This document shows, in pieces, positions 31,822-40,114 of a stretch of DNA of 64,000 bases (within the stretch, counting starts at the first letter, position 1; each line of letters starts with the position of its first letter). The position numbers and the translations under genes are program-made. The stretch lies in the NCBI GenBank assembly GCA_048465415.1, contig DBFWLO010000019.1:351846-415845 (forward strand), read 5' to 3'. Source of the DNA: Scatosoma sp048465415. Lineage in GTDB: Bacteria > Bacillota > Clostridia > Christensenellales > Borkfalkiaceae. The notes beneath the pieces are model-generated. The model saw nothing but the letters and a program-made list of their open reading frames with translations, was not told the DNA's origin and ran no database searches.

Positions 31822-33348
31822 TCAGGCGGAAGGCGTGATCCGGATATGGGAAAACACCGTGCCCGCGACTTCCGAGTAAAGTCCCAGAACGCCGCCCGAA
31901 AGTTTGTGCGCGGGAACGACTTTGGCTTCTTCCGTCCCGACTTTCAAAGTGAACTCCGTACCGTCATAGGAGAGCGTATAATGTACGGTCAGCCCCTTCG
32001 CCATCGTTTCGCCGTTCTGAATCTGCCGAACGTTTTCCCAACCTAAACTCACGCTCCCGTCGTCGTTCGGAAATTTGGCGAAAGTGACGAATATGCCGCC
32101 CGCATACCGACCGGATACGTAATACAACGAGTTATAGATGTCCAGATTTGCGGCGGACGCGCCCCAGACTACGCCGCAAAGCGTTCCGAAAACATAATTG
32201 TCGTCGGGCACCATCATGTCCCATTCGATTGTCCCCGTCGTAAACGCAAGGTCTTGAAAGGTCAGCACGGCGCAGTCGGAAAGAGCTTTATAGGATACGC
32301 CTTGCCCTTCCCGCGAAAACTCCCACTGCGTACCGCCGCACACGTTCACGCCCGCGTAGACGTACGTTTTCGGCGTCACCGTGACGGAGGAAAACACCGT
32401 GCCCTTCACTTCGCTGTAAAGCCCTATGTATTTTCCCGTAAGCGCCGTCTGCGGCTGAAAAGATACCGTATGGCCTCCAAACGTAAGGGAAAGGATATGG
32501 TTGACGTTGTCCCATTCCAGACGGAAACGATAAACGACGCCCGCCGTACAGGTGATCAGAGGCGGAGACAGCTTGGCGCCGTCTTCCCAGGCAAATTCTC
32601 CGTTTTGTTTGCGATAACCGACGAATTCGCTGGTGAACGCCCTGCCGAACACATAGTAACTGTCCGTCGGTTCCGCACCGCTCACCCGCTGATTGGGCGA
32701 GGCAAAAACGACGCCGCAGTTGGTGGCGTGTTTATAAGTCTCCGTAGGCACGTTCATCTCCCATTCGATGACGCCGCCTTCAAATTCCCAATTTTTAAAC
32801 ATGAGGAGCGCCGCCTCTTCCGTCCGGGAGGTATAGGTGCCTTCCGTCTTATCCACCGTCCAGGCTTCTTCCCCGCCGACTCCGTATACGGCGTCCGCCT
32901 TTACAGCGCCTTGTTTATAGATCTTATCGGGGCTGGCCTCCCCGCAGCGGGTACACACGCCGTCCACGTAATCGTGCCCCCGCTTTTCGATTTTTTCCGT
33001 CTCCGTTTCGCCGCAGCGGGAACATTCTCTCACCCGCTCCCCGTCTTCCGTGCAGGCAGCCTCCTTCGTTACCTTCCACGCCCCGTAACTATGTTTCAAA
33101 GCGGGAATCACTCTCGTATCGTGCTCCCCGCAGGCGCAGTCCCGCCGTTCCTCGCCCGCTTCCGTACATGTCGCGTCCTTATAGACGTACCAGGCGCCGT
33201 AGGTATGACGATGCGCGGCGGAATCCGAGGCGGACGGTTCCGGCGTGCCCGACGGCGCCGAATAGCTTATCTGCGCGCCGCAGGAGTATGCCGTGCAAAG
33301 CATGAAAACGGCCGAAATCGTCGCCAATATTTTAAAAAACCTTTTCAT
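31822..33348 (-). CDS. Lipoprotein with cysteine-rich repeats and two LamG/DUF1080-like domains
   Basis: A 508-residue lipoprotein (lipobox TAYSC, about residue 23). After a Ser/Pro-rich spacer come three zinc-ribbon-like repeats of the pattern H-x-YGAW...CTE-x-GE-R...C-x-CG (residues 45-135), common in surface proteins of gut Firmicutes. Two homologous beta-sandwich domains follow, ending in matching strings YIGLYSEVKGTVFSSVTVTP and LGLYSEVAGTVFSHIRITP, resembling concanavalin-like domains that bind or cleave glycans. It follows the esterase gene by 23 nt. A glycan-binding surface role is likely. Confidence 0.72.
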   Translation of the reverse strand: MKRFFKILATISAVFMLCTAYSCGAQISYSAPSGTPEPSASDSAAHRHTYGAWYVYKDATCTEAGEERRDCACGEHDTRVIPALKHSYGAWKVTKEAACTEDGERVRECSRCGETETEKIEKRGHDYVDGVCTRCGEASPDKIYKQGAVKADAVYGVGGEEAWTVDKTEGTYTSRTEEAALLMFKNWEFEGGVIEWEMNVPTETYKHATNCGVVFASPNQRVSGAEPTDSYYVFGRAFTSEFVGYRKQNGEFAWEDGAKLSPPLITCTAGVVYRFRLEWDNVNHILSLTFGGHTVSFQPQTALTGKYIGLYSEVKGTVFSSVTVTPKTYVYAGVNVCGGTQWEFSREGQGVSYKALSDCAVLTFQDLAFTTGTIEWDMMVPDDNYVFGTLCGVVWGASAANLDIYNSLYYVSGRYAGGIFVTFAKFPNDDGSVSLGWENVRQIQNGETMAKGLTVHYTLSYDGTEFTLKVGTEEAKVVPAHKLSGGVLGLYSEVAGTVFSHIRITPSA

Positions 33349-33371
33349 TTTGTCATTCCCCTTCTTCCTGT

Positions 33372-34967
33372 TTATTGTGCGGAAACGTTTTTACTTTTGG
33401 AAAACAGCCAGTCGATCAGTTCCTCTTCCTCATGCATCCAATTTCCGACGACGTGTCCCGCGCCGCGGCAGACAGTGAACCGCATCTGCGTGCCGCCCGC
33501 CTGTTCGTAAGCGGAAACGATGCCCGTAATATCCTCGTAGGACACCAGCGGATCGGCGTCGCCCATGAACAGCCAGACGGGCACGTCCTTGAATCTGTAC
33601 GCCGAGTCGGGATCTCCCGCCCCGCTGCACACGACTGCCGCCGCGAATTTTTCGGGAGTTTGGGAGAGCAGATACCAGGAAGCCATCGTGCCCCTCGAAT
33701 ATCCCGTCAGGTAAACTCTGGAAGAATCGACGCGCAGATGGGCGATACATTCGTCCAGAAGTTTTTCGGCGGCGAGGAGATGGGCGCTTGGCACCGCGTC
33801 CTCCATCGAATAGCTCCGATAGGGATAGACGACGTGGGCGTCGTTGGGAACAACCAGCCACGGCGACGGAGCAGCGGGAACGACGGCGATACATTCGCCT
33901 ATCTCCACGAGCGCGCGGCGTACCGTCACCGCTTCGTCGCCCAGCAGGATACTGTCGACGCTCTGTCCGTTGGAACCGTCCCCATGCAGGAACATCATCA
34001 GCGGGTATCGCTTCGCGGGATCGTAATCGTCGGGAATAAAGATCTGAAAAGGCAGAGAGGTTTCTCCGTCCAGATACCTGAACTCGTTCCAGCCGCCGTT
34101 CAAATCGGAACTTTCCGCGGAAAAGATCTTCGTCTCCGCGCTTTCGGGAGGCCGATTGTCGGGATTTTTCATCTCAAAATCTCCTTCGTTGTTTTTATAA
34201 GAGACGATTTCCTGCCTCGTCAGGGCGCGATCGAATACGTACAGATCGTCTATCCCGCCCGAAAAACAGAGAATTCCTCCGCCGAATCCGCCGATGTATA
34301 GAGGAGATTCCCGGACGTCTATCCCCGCGCAGGATACCTCGGCGACGAGTATGGAGTTGAGATACATGGAATACGTCTTTCCGTCGTATGTAAGCGCCAG
34401 GTGATACCAGTCCTCGTCCGCGCCTTTGGGAATGGGATAAACGGTATAGACGTTATAAGAGGTGACGCAGAGCTGGCGGTGATAAATCATCAGCCGCGTA
34501 TCGCTGACGTTTTCATAACTGCCCCAACCCGCCACCGCATGTTCGCTCAGCGAAGCGATACCGTCGTAATCGAGCTTTATCCAGGCGCAGATGCTGTGGG
34601 CGGCGTTTCCGGCCGGCAGTTCGACGGGTGAAAAAGAGAGAAAGGACGCGCCGTCCGAAAGCAGGAGCGCGCTGTCGTTTCTTCCCGCCATACGCTGCGG
34701 ATTTCCGTAAGAATACGCCGCTTTTCCGCTCACCAGATCGTAAAAGTTGCCGTTGGCGTCCAAATCGTCGAAAGAAAAATAGGCGAGCGGCGCGTTCTCG
34801 CTTTTATCCGGATCCTTGTCTCCCGAATCCGCGGAATCGCCGACGGAAATACTTTCCCTATTGTCTTTTTGAGAATTTTCTCCGATTGTTCCCGTTCCGC
34901 AGCCGACTGCAAAAAGCATCGCGCCCGCGATCAAAAAAGAAAAAAAGATATGTCGTTTGTTTTTCAC
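33372..34967 (-). CDS. LamG-domain esterase lipoprotein (CE1/LpqC-like)
   Basis: A 531-residue exported lipoprotein. I place the start at GTG 34967 because the signal sequence VKNKRHIFFSFLIAGAML with lipobox AVGC follows and AGGAGG lies 11 nt upstream; an ATG at 35015 is an alternative. A LamG/concanavalin-like domain (about residues 60-245) precedes an alpha/beta hydrolase domain: MFLHGDG oxyanion segment, nucleophile elbow GYSRGTMASW, acid in FMGDADPLV, histidine in GAGHVVGN. It resembles feruloyl- or acetyl-esterases that remove side groups from plant polysaccharide. It lies in a locus with GH2, LacI and AraC genes. Confidence 0.82.
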   Translation of the reverse strand: MKNKRHIFFSFLIAGAMLFAVGCGTGTIGENSQKDNRESISVGDSADSGDKDPDKSENAPLAYFSFDDLDANGNFYDLVSGKAAYSYGNPQRMAGRNDSALLLSDGASFLSFSPVELPAGNAAHSICAWIKLDYDGIASLSEHAVAGWGSYENVSDTRLMIYHRQLCVTSYNVYTVYPIPKGADEDWYHLALTYDGKTYSMYLNSILVAEVSCAGIDVRESPLYIGGFGGGILCFSGGIDDLYVFDRALTRQEIVSYKNNEGDFEMKNPDNRPPESAETKIFSAESSDLNGGWNEFRYLDGETSLPFQIFIPDDYDPAKRYPLMMFLHGDGSNGQSVDSILLGDEAVTVRRALVEIGECIAVVPAAPSPWLVVPNDAHVVYPYRSYSMEDAVPSAHLLAAEKLLDECIAHLRVDSSRVYLTGYSRGTMASWYLLSQTPEKFAAAVVCSGAGDPDSAYRFKDVPVWLFMGDADPLVSYEDITGIVSAYEQAGGTQMRFTVCRGAGHVVGNWMHEEEELIDWLFSKSKNVSAQ

Positions 34968-35089
34968 TTTTATCTTTGCCTCCTGTTTCACATATAGTAT
35001 ACAGCTCTTTTTCATTTTTTTCTATCGGCTTTTAGCCAACCTTTCTTTAAAATGTCCATTTATGGAATTGTCCGGCAAAATATAAAAAT

Positions 35090-35114
35090 CCGCCGCGCGA
35101 GATTCGCGCGGCGG
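35090..35114 (-). terminator. Intrinsic terminator after the AraC gene
   Basis: Perfect 11-bp stem CCGCCGCGCGA/TCGCGCGGCGG with a 3-nt loop and T-rich minus-strand tail (35084-35089). Confidence 0.88.
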
Positions 35115-35128
35115 GCTTCTTCGATTTT

Positions 35129-36019
35129 CTACTTTTTTTCACGGACCGTTCTTCTGTAATTTTTCGGCGACATTCCCACCTGTTTCAAAAAAGCGACATA
35201 AAAGCTGCCAGTGGAATTAAAACCCGATTCGAGGCAGATGTCGATAATGTTCTTATTCGTCTGTTCGAGAAGCGCTTTGGCGTTTTCCACACGAAAGAAA
35301 ATTTTTTGGCCGTTGAAGGTTCTGCCGTAAAGTTTCTGGCAGATGCGATTGATCTGCCTCGGGCACAAAAAGACCTTTTCTGAAAGTTCCCTGGCCGAGA
35401 TGTCCGTCATATAATAATACAGCAGCGCGTTGCCGATGACGTCCTTGACGTTTTTATTTTCGACGGAGGCATGGGCGTCGGAAAGAGACAAAGAAAGTCT
35501 GGCCGCAAGCGTTTCGAAAATATAAAAGATAATGTTCGTAAAAGCCGCGCGCTGTCGGTATACGCCGCCAAAGCCCCCGATCGCAGAAGCGAACTGGCGG
35601 CAGTATTCGCCCAGCAGCCGGGCGCGTTCGAACACTTCGTAATGCAGTCTGCTCAGCGCCTGAAAAAACGTATCGTAAACATTGTCCGCTTCCCCCTGCT
35701 TTTTGATGACGGTGAAGCCGAATTTAAAAGCGTGACAGTTCTCTATTCCGCATATTTTATGTTCGCAGGCCGGCGATTCGACGACAAAACCGCCCTTTTT
35801 TATTGCTGTTTTGAAGTTTTCCGTCTCGAAAAGCGCTTCCCCGTCCTCGATATAAACGATTTCGTAATAATTGTGCCGATGACGGGGCTTGCTTTTTTCC
35901 GGAATACTCTGTTCGGAGAGCGGATAGGAGACGTAAAGCACAAAAAATTCCGCGTTTCCTATTTCGCAAGTAAATTCCACATCCGCCGTATTGACGATTC
36001 CCTTTTTTCCGTTTTCCAT
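35129..36019 (-). CDS. AraC-family transcriptional regulator
   Basis: A 296-residue regulator: an N-terminal cupin-type sensing domain with a histidine cluster (PRHRHNYYEIVYIEDGEA) and a C-terminal double HTH (ARELSEKVFLCPRQINRICQKLYG and IIDICLESGFNSTGSFYVAFLKQVGMSPKNYR). The start at 36019 has AGAGGGG upstream; longer forms lack one. Such regulators usually activate nearby sugar-utilisation genes, here probably the esterase-lipoprotein pair downstream or the GH2 gene upstream. It ends at a strong terminator. Confidence 0.9.
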   Translation of the reverse strand: MENGKKGIVNTADVEFTCEIGNAEFFVLYVSYPLSEQSIPEKSKPRHRHNYYEIVYIEDGEALFETENFKTAIKKGGFVVESPACEHKICGIENCHAFKFGFTVIKKQGEADNVYDTFFQALSRLHYEVFERARLLGEYCRQFASAIGGFGGVYRQRAAFTNIIFYIFETLAARLSLSLSDAHASVENKNVKDVIGNALLYYYMTDISARELSEKVFLCPRQINRICQKLYGRTFNGQKIFFRVENAKALLEQTNKNIIDICLESGFNSTGSFYVAFLKQVGMSPKNYRRTVREKK

Positions 36020-36157
36020 TTCTTTTCCCCTCTTTCCGGGCAGATAAAGACAAGCGTTCCGCGAAAGGAAATCCTTATCTTTGCGGAACGCCGACGCCTG
36101 TCTGCTTATTCGCTTTTTTCCGATCCTCCCTTCCGGCAAGATTTTTTGCGAAGCGGT

Positions 36158-37903
36158 TTATTCTTTATGTTCGGTGATCTTTTTGATCTTTTCCAGAGAG
36201 AATTTCGGCGTGCGGTCGGCATATAAAAGTCCGTTGACTTCCTGCTGCACGTCCGTGAGCTGGGTATAGCAGAAACCCTGGAACCCGGACGCGTAAACGC
36301 CTTCTAAAAGATTTTTATAGCGCGCGAAAAATTCCCGCTCGTCCGCCGCGCCCTCGCCGTAGCCCCAGTTGCCCTCTTTCGCCTCGCCGCGCATCGCGAT
36401 GCCGCCGAATTCGGTGAAGAGCGCCGGCTGGCCCGCGTAGCTGCAACCCTGCGCCATCAGCTTCCGCCCCTGCGGATAGAGAGCGTCGTAATTCTCTTTC
36501 CGATACTTCTCCGCAAACTGCGAGCTGTCCGCCGCATAGTCGTGTATGGCCAAAATATCGGTGGTGTCGGGATTTTCCCAGCCGTCGTTGCCGCTGACGA
36601 GGCGGCTCGGATCCAACGTTTTGGTGAGATAGTAAAGCGCGCGCGCAAAATTCTGCTGCGTTTTATCCACGAGAATTTTCCTTACGCCCCAGCTTTCGTT
36701 GAGCGGCACGTAGCAGATCGTCGAGGTGAAATTGCGGGCGACTCTCAGAATTTCCTGCCATTCCCCCGTCACCGCCGCCGCTTCGTCCGCGTTGAAATTA
36801 TACGCCGAAGGCATTTCGCACCAAGTCAGGAAACCGAGCTCCTCCGCGTAATAATAGAAATACGGATCTTCCAGCTTCTGATGCTTCCTCGCGCCGTTGA
36901 AGCCCATCTTTTTCGACAGCTCGATATCTTTTTTCAACGCTTCCGCCGACGGCGGCGTGAGTCCGCTCTCCTTCCAATAGCCCTGATCGAGAATCAGCCT
37001 CTGATAGAGCCTCTTATTGTTGAGACAGATCTGCCCGTCCGCGTCCACGGAGATCTTGCGCATGCCGAAGCGGGTATGCGCCGTGTCCACGCAAATCCCG
37101 TCCTTATAGAGCCGGAAATCCGCATAGAACAGATTGGGCTCTTCGGGCGTCCAGTAGAAAGATTCGTCGACGAAGTCGAGCTCCATCAGCCGCACCGTAT
37201 AGCGGGTATGCAGTCCGTCCGTGGAAAAACGCTGTTTCTTGACGAGCCGATCCCGATAGAAAACGGCAATCTCCGCTTCGTCCGCCAAACCGTACAAGGT
37301 ATCGATCTCGCCCGAAAACGAACAGGTGTCCACGTCGGGGAGCAAAGAATACCCACGAATACAGTCGGCGCCGAAAAATTCCAGCCAGACGCTTTGCCAG
37401 ATCCCGGTATTGGGAATATACCAACAGCCGAAGCGCTTGCCCGTCCAGCTCTGTTTGCCGCGCGGAATCGTAGGATCGAGCGGATCGAAACAGCGCACCA
37501 CAATCGTGTTCTCACCTTCTTGCAGGCAATCGGTGACGTCGGCGGAAAAGGGCGCGAACGCGCCCGTATGCGTCGCGGCATGGATACCGTTCACCCATAC
37601 GTCCGTCACATAGTCGCTGCCGTTGAAACAGAGCAGCGCCCGCTTGCCCGCCCGCGCCCCGATCTTGAAACCGCGGCGGTACCACACGAGCGAATGCGGC
37701 GTGTCGTCTCCGATTCCGCTCGCTTCGTATTCATAGGAAAAAGGGACGTTGATGCGCTTTTCCAAAGGACGTTTTCCCGTCGCATATCCCTCTTTCAGAC
37801 CGACGTTTTCGTCGTCGAAGGCGAACTCCCATTCGCCGTTTAAAGAAAGCCATTCGTCCCGGCGAAACTGGGGCCGGGGATATTCCGTTCTCTGATAATT
37901 CAT
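36158..37903 (-). CDS. Glycoside hydrolase family 2 enzyme
   Basis: A 581-residue enzyme without signal peptide, so intracellular. The N-terminal jelly-roll domain begins FRRDEWLSLNGEWEF and includes DVWVNGIHAATHTGAFAPF; an Ig-like middle domain follows, then the TIM barrel. The proton donor is E403 in VPLNESWG and the nucleophile is E498 in LFTEFGG. The family includes beta-galactosidases, beta-mannosidases and beta-glucuronidases; the compact length points to a GH2 subgroup without extra domains, and the substrate cannot be fixed. GGAGC lies 6 nt before the start at 37903. Its 3' end is duplicated at 31627-31821. Confidence 0.93.
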   Translation of the reverse strand: MNYQRTEYPRPQFRRDEWLSLNGEWEFAFDDENVGLKEGYATGKRPLEKRINVPFSYEYEASGIGDDTPHSLVWYRRGFKIGARAGKRALLCFNGSDYVTDVWVNGIHAATHTGAFAPFSADVTDCLQEGENTIVVRCFDPLDPTIPRGKQSWTGKRFGCWYIPNTGIWQSVWLEFFGADCIRGYSLLPDVDTCSFSGEIDTLYGLADEAEIAVFYRDRLVKKQRFSTDGLHTRYTVRLMELDFVDESFYWTPEEPNLFYADFRLYKDGICVDTAHTRFGMRKISVDADGQICLNNKRLYQRLILDQGYWKESGLTPPSAEALKKDIELSKKMGFNGARKHQKLEDPYFYYYAEELGFLTWCEMPSAYNFNADEAAAVTGEWQEILRVARNFTSTICYVPLNESWGVRKILVDKTQQNFARALYYLTKTLDPSRLVSGNDGWENPDTTDILAIHDYAADSSQFAEKYRKENYDALYPQGRKLMAQGCSYAGQPALFTEFGGIAMRGEAKEGNWGYGEGAADEREFFARYKNLLEGVYASGFQGFCYTQLTDVQQEVNGLLYADRTPKFSLEKIKKITEHKE

Positions 37904-37934
37904 GATTGCTCCTTTTTTCTCCTTCCCGTTAAAA

Positions 37935-37954
37935 GGCGGGATCGCTTCCCCGCC
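37935..37954 (-). terminator. Possible terminator between lacI-type gene and GH2
   Basis: Short stem GGCGGG/CCCGCC with TTTT on the minus strand, within the 67-nt gap. Being weak, it may only reduce readthrough. Confidence 0.5.
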
Positions 37955-37970
37955 CTTCACTGCTTTATTT

Positions 37971-38954
37971 TTAAGCCGTGGTTCCTTCGATGAGGAACAC
38001 TTTTTCTTTTTCGACGGCACGGCGCCCGTTTTCCCCCTTCTCTATGCGCGAGATGATCATTTCCGTCGCCCGTTTCGCCATTTCCCGCTTATTCGTGCCC
38101 ACGGTGGTCAGTCGGCGGGGAATATGTATTTCGTCCTGTACGTTGTCGTATCCGACCACTTTCACCTCGGGAAGTCTGTTCTTTTCCACAAAATAGAGCG
38201 TCTCGAACGCGAGCATGTCGTTGAAACAGAAAATCCCGTCAGGAAAGCCTTCGGCCGAGTCCCTCAGAGATAAAAGCTGCGCTTCGAGGCCGGGCGAATT
38301 GGGATCGACGATACGGGGCGCGGCGACGCCGCGCGCTTTCAGTTCTTCTTCAAATCCATGATAACGGTCGTAAGCGCAGGTTAATTCCAGTACCTCGGTG
38401 ATGCAGACGACGTTTTTACAGCCGTCCTCCGCCAACCGCGCCGCGGCCAGTCTGCCCCCCGCTTCGTCGTCCGTATGGATACAATCGATATTTTTAACGT
38501 CCGTACGCCGGCCGAACAAAAGCACGGGCACGTTGTAGCGTTTGATAAGCGAGGACACTTCCTCCTCCGGTTCCAAAAAGCTGATGATTCCGTCCACGTT
38601 GTGCGAAACCGCCGACATATAAGCCTCTTTGTTGAGACGGAACGTGCGCATGGAAATCGTCAGCATGGAATAGCCCCGTTCCTTCAAACAAAATTGAATG
38701 AAATCGGTCATGATCGAAAAGTAGAGGTTGATCAGGTTATCGTAGACGACCGCAATCAGACGCGTAGACCCCCTGCGGAGCGCGCTGGCCGTGGAATTTT
38801 TCACGTAATTGATGCTCGCCGCGATCTCCAACACCCGATCCCGCGTAGAAGACGCTACGTCGGGAGCGTCGCGCAGTGCCCGCGACACCGTCTGCGGCGT
38901 CACCCTCGCAAGTTTCGCCACGTCCTTGATCGTCACTCTCGCTTTCTTTCCCAT
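37971..38954 (-). CDS. LacI-family transcriptional regulator
   Basis: A 327-residue regulator with a classical LacI HTH and hinge (VTIKDVAKLARVTPQTVSRALRD, ASINYVKNSTASALR) and a periplasmic-binding-protein-like sensor (CFNDMLAFE, VKVVGYDN). The sensor's YSML-type and RRTDV segments suggest a sugar ligand. The start at 38954 matches the family N-terminus. A perfect 12-bp palindrome overlaps its own predicted transcription start, indicating autoregulation. It probably also controls the GH2 gene just downstream. Confidence 0.92.
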   Translation of the reverse strand: MGKKARVTIKDVAKLARVTPQTVSRALRDAPDVASSTRDRVLEIAASINYVKNSTASALRRGSTRLIAVVYDNLINLYFSIMTDFIQFCLKERGYSMLTISMRTFRLNKEAYMSAVSHNVDGIISFLEPEEEVSSLIKRYNVPVLLFGRRTDVKNIDCIHTDDEAGGRLAAARLAEDGCKNVVCITEVLELTCAYDRYHGFEEELKARGVAAPRIVDPNSPGLEAQLLSLRDSAEGFPDGIFCFNDMLAFETLYFVEKNRLPEVKVVGYDNVQDEIHIPRRLTTVGTNKREMAKRATEMIISRIEKGENGRRAVEKEKVFLIEGTTA

Positions 38955-38989
38955 ACTTTCCCACCCCGGCATTTTTTATACATGTTACC

Positions 38990-39001
38990 GTTAACGTTAA
39001 C
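38990..39001. promoter_or_regulatory. LacI-type operator
   Basis: GTTAACGTTAAC is a perfect 12-bp palindrome with the central CG typical of LacI-family operators. It lies just downstream of the -10 element of the regulator gene, at the expected transcription start. Confidence 0.72.
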
Positions 39002-39009
39002 ACAATTTT

Positions 39010-39037
39010 ATTATAACATTTATTTCTCAAATGTCAA
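39010..39037 (-). promoter_or_regulatory. SigA promoter of the lacI-type gene
   Basis: Minus strand TTGACA (39032-39037), 16-bp spacer, TATAAT (39010-39015). Confidence 0.8.
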
Positions 39038-39109
39038 TAGGTTTTTCAGGGTTTTCCACAAAAAGTTTTCCGAGCGCGGGGAATTCGGAGAAAAAGTTCC
39101 TTCAACAGA

Positions 39110-39147
39110 AAAAGCGGAAGCGCCTTACAAGAGACGGATCCGCTTTT
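39110..39147 (-). terminator. Possible terminator after the DUF1540 gene
   Basis: Stem AAAAGCGGA/TCCGCTTTT (9 bp) with a 20-nt loop, 17 nt beyond the DUF1540 stop; minus-strand T-run is part of the stem. Confidence 0.55.
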
Positions 39148-39163
39148 CCATTAAACAGAAAGA

Positions 39164-39337
39164 TTACTTGCGTTCGAAACTGTCGCAGCAGGTGCACTTC
39201 GCTTCTTCACAGGAGCAGGTGCTGCCGACGTGGATCTTCGTAAGCGTGCAGTAATCTCCCGCACAGTTATACTTGCATTCGGTGACTCCGCAGCCGATGC
39301 AGGTGTTGACGTCTTTACCGTTGTTTTGGTTCATCAT
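39164..39337 (-). CDS. DUF1540-domain cysteine-rich small protein
   Basis: A 57-residue protein beginning MMNQNNGKDVN, with eleven cysteines, including CIGCGVTECKYN, a DUF1540 signature (CxxxxCxYN), then GDYCTL-KIHVG and a cysteine-rich C-terminus (CSCEEAKCTCC). DUF1540 proteins are small, probably metal-binding proteins widespread in spore-forming Firmicutes and of unknown function. AGGAGG lies 9 nt before the first ATG. It is a single gene between rplI (divergent) and the lacI-type gene. The residue pattern makes the family clear. Confidence 0.85.
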   Translation of the reverse strand: MMNQNNGKDVNTCIGCGVTECKYNCAGDYCTLTKIHVGSTCSCEEAKCTCCDSFERK

Positions 39338-39389
39338 AGCTTAAATCCTCCTTACTTACAATCAGTATGTACAATTTTCTCAAAGACTA

Positions 39390-39418
39390 TTGACATTTTT
39401 GAAAAATTCCTGTAAAAT
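39390..39418 (+). promoter_or_regulatory. SigA promoter of rplI
   Basis: TTGACA (39390-39395), 17-bp spacer, TAAAAT (39413-39418), 52 nt before the ATG. Confidence 0.8.
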
Positions 39419-39470
39419 AGATAAAAGGACGGAAGAACAAAGAGATTCCGATACGAGGAGGGCTTAAAAT

Positions 39471-39911
39471 ATGAAAGTAATTTTAAAAGCGGACGTGAAA
39501 GGCAGCGGCAGGAAAGGCGACATTATAGAAGTTTCCGACGGATTCGCTAAAAATTTCCTTTTGAAAAAGGGATTGGCGGAGATCGCCACCGCGACCGGCA
39601 TCAACGAGATCACGCAGAAAAAGGCCGCCGAACAATTCCACCGCGCCGAAGAGGTCAAGGCGACGAAGGAACTCGCCGCCGCGCTCAAAGGTCAGACCGT
39701 GGAAGTGGGTATCAAGGTGGGCGAAAACGGCAAGGTGTTCGGCAGCGTCACCTCCGCGCAGGTGGCCGCCGCTTTACAGCAAAAAGGGTTCGAGATCGAC
39801 AAGAAAAAGATCCAGATGTCCGCGGTCAAGACGCTCGGAACTTTCGACGCGGAGATCCGGCTCATGGAGAACGTCTCCGCCGTTATCAAGGTGAATGTGG
39901 TCGCGCTTTAA
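39471..39911 (+). CDS. rplI: Ribosomal protein bL9
   Basis: A 146-residue large-subunit protein. The N-terminal domain MKVILKADVKGSGRKGDIIEVSDGFAKNFL is diagnostic, followed by the long connecting helix (about 40-75) and the C-terminal domain ending VSAVIKVNVVAL. Length is normal. It is monocistronic here with its own promoter and terminator, while in many bacteria it lies with rpsF/rpsR or gdpP/dnaB. Confidence 0.97.
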   Translation: MKVILKADVKGSGRKGDIIEVSDGFAKNFLLKKGLAEIATATGINEITQKKAAEQFHRAEEVKATKELAAALKGQTVEVGIKVGENGKVFGSVTSAQVAAALQQKGFEIDKKKIQMSAVKTLGTFDAEIRLMENVSAVIKVNVVAL

Positions 39912-39927
39912 AACGATATAAAAAAGG

Positions 39928-39955
39928 GACAGGGCTTCGGGAACGACGCCCTGTC
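39928..39955 (+). terminator. Intrinsic terminator after rplI
   Basis: Stem GACAGGGC/GCCCTGTC (39928-39935, 39948-39955) followed by a run of T. Confidence 0.92.
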
Positions 39956-40019
39956 TTTTTTGGCGCCGGAAACACAGCGGCGCCACGGAAAATATTTTTT
40001 CACAGCGGCTCGGAAGCAC

Positions 40020-40048
40020 TTGCTTAGGCAAAAGAAATGTGCTACAAT
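40020..40048 (+). promoter_or_regulatory. SigA promoter of the YitT-type gene
   Basis: TTGCTT (40020-40025), 17-bp spacer, TACAAT (40043-40048), 66 nt before the ATG at 40115. Confidence 0.65.
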
Positions 40049-40114
40049 ATAGTTCGCCGAAACGAGCCGAGCGGAGAATATCGAGCCGAAGCAGGAACGG
40101 CAAAGGGATTTTTT

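Noticed and set aside
36158..37903. Secreted beta-galactosidase
   Set aside because: No signal peptide at the supported start; the substrate class within GH2 cannot be decided from motifs.
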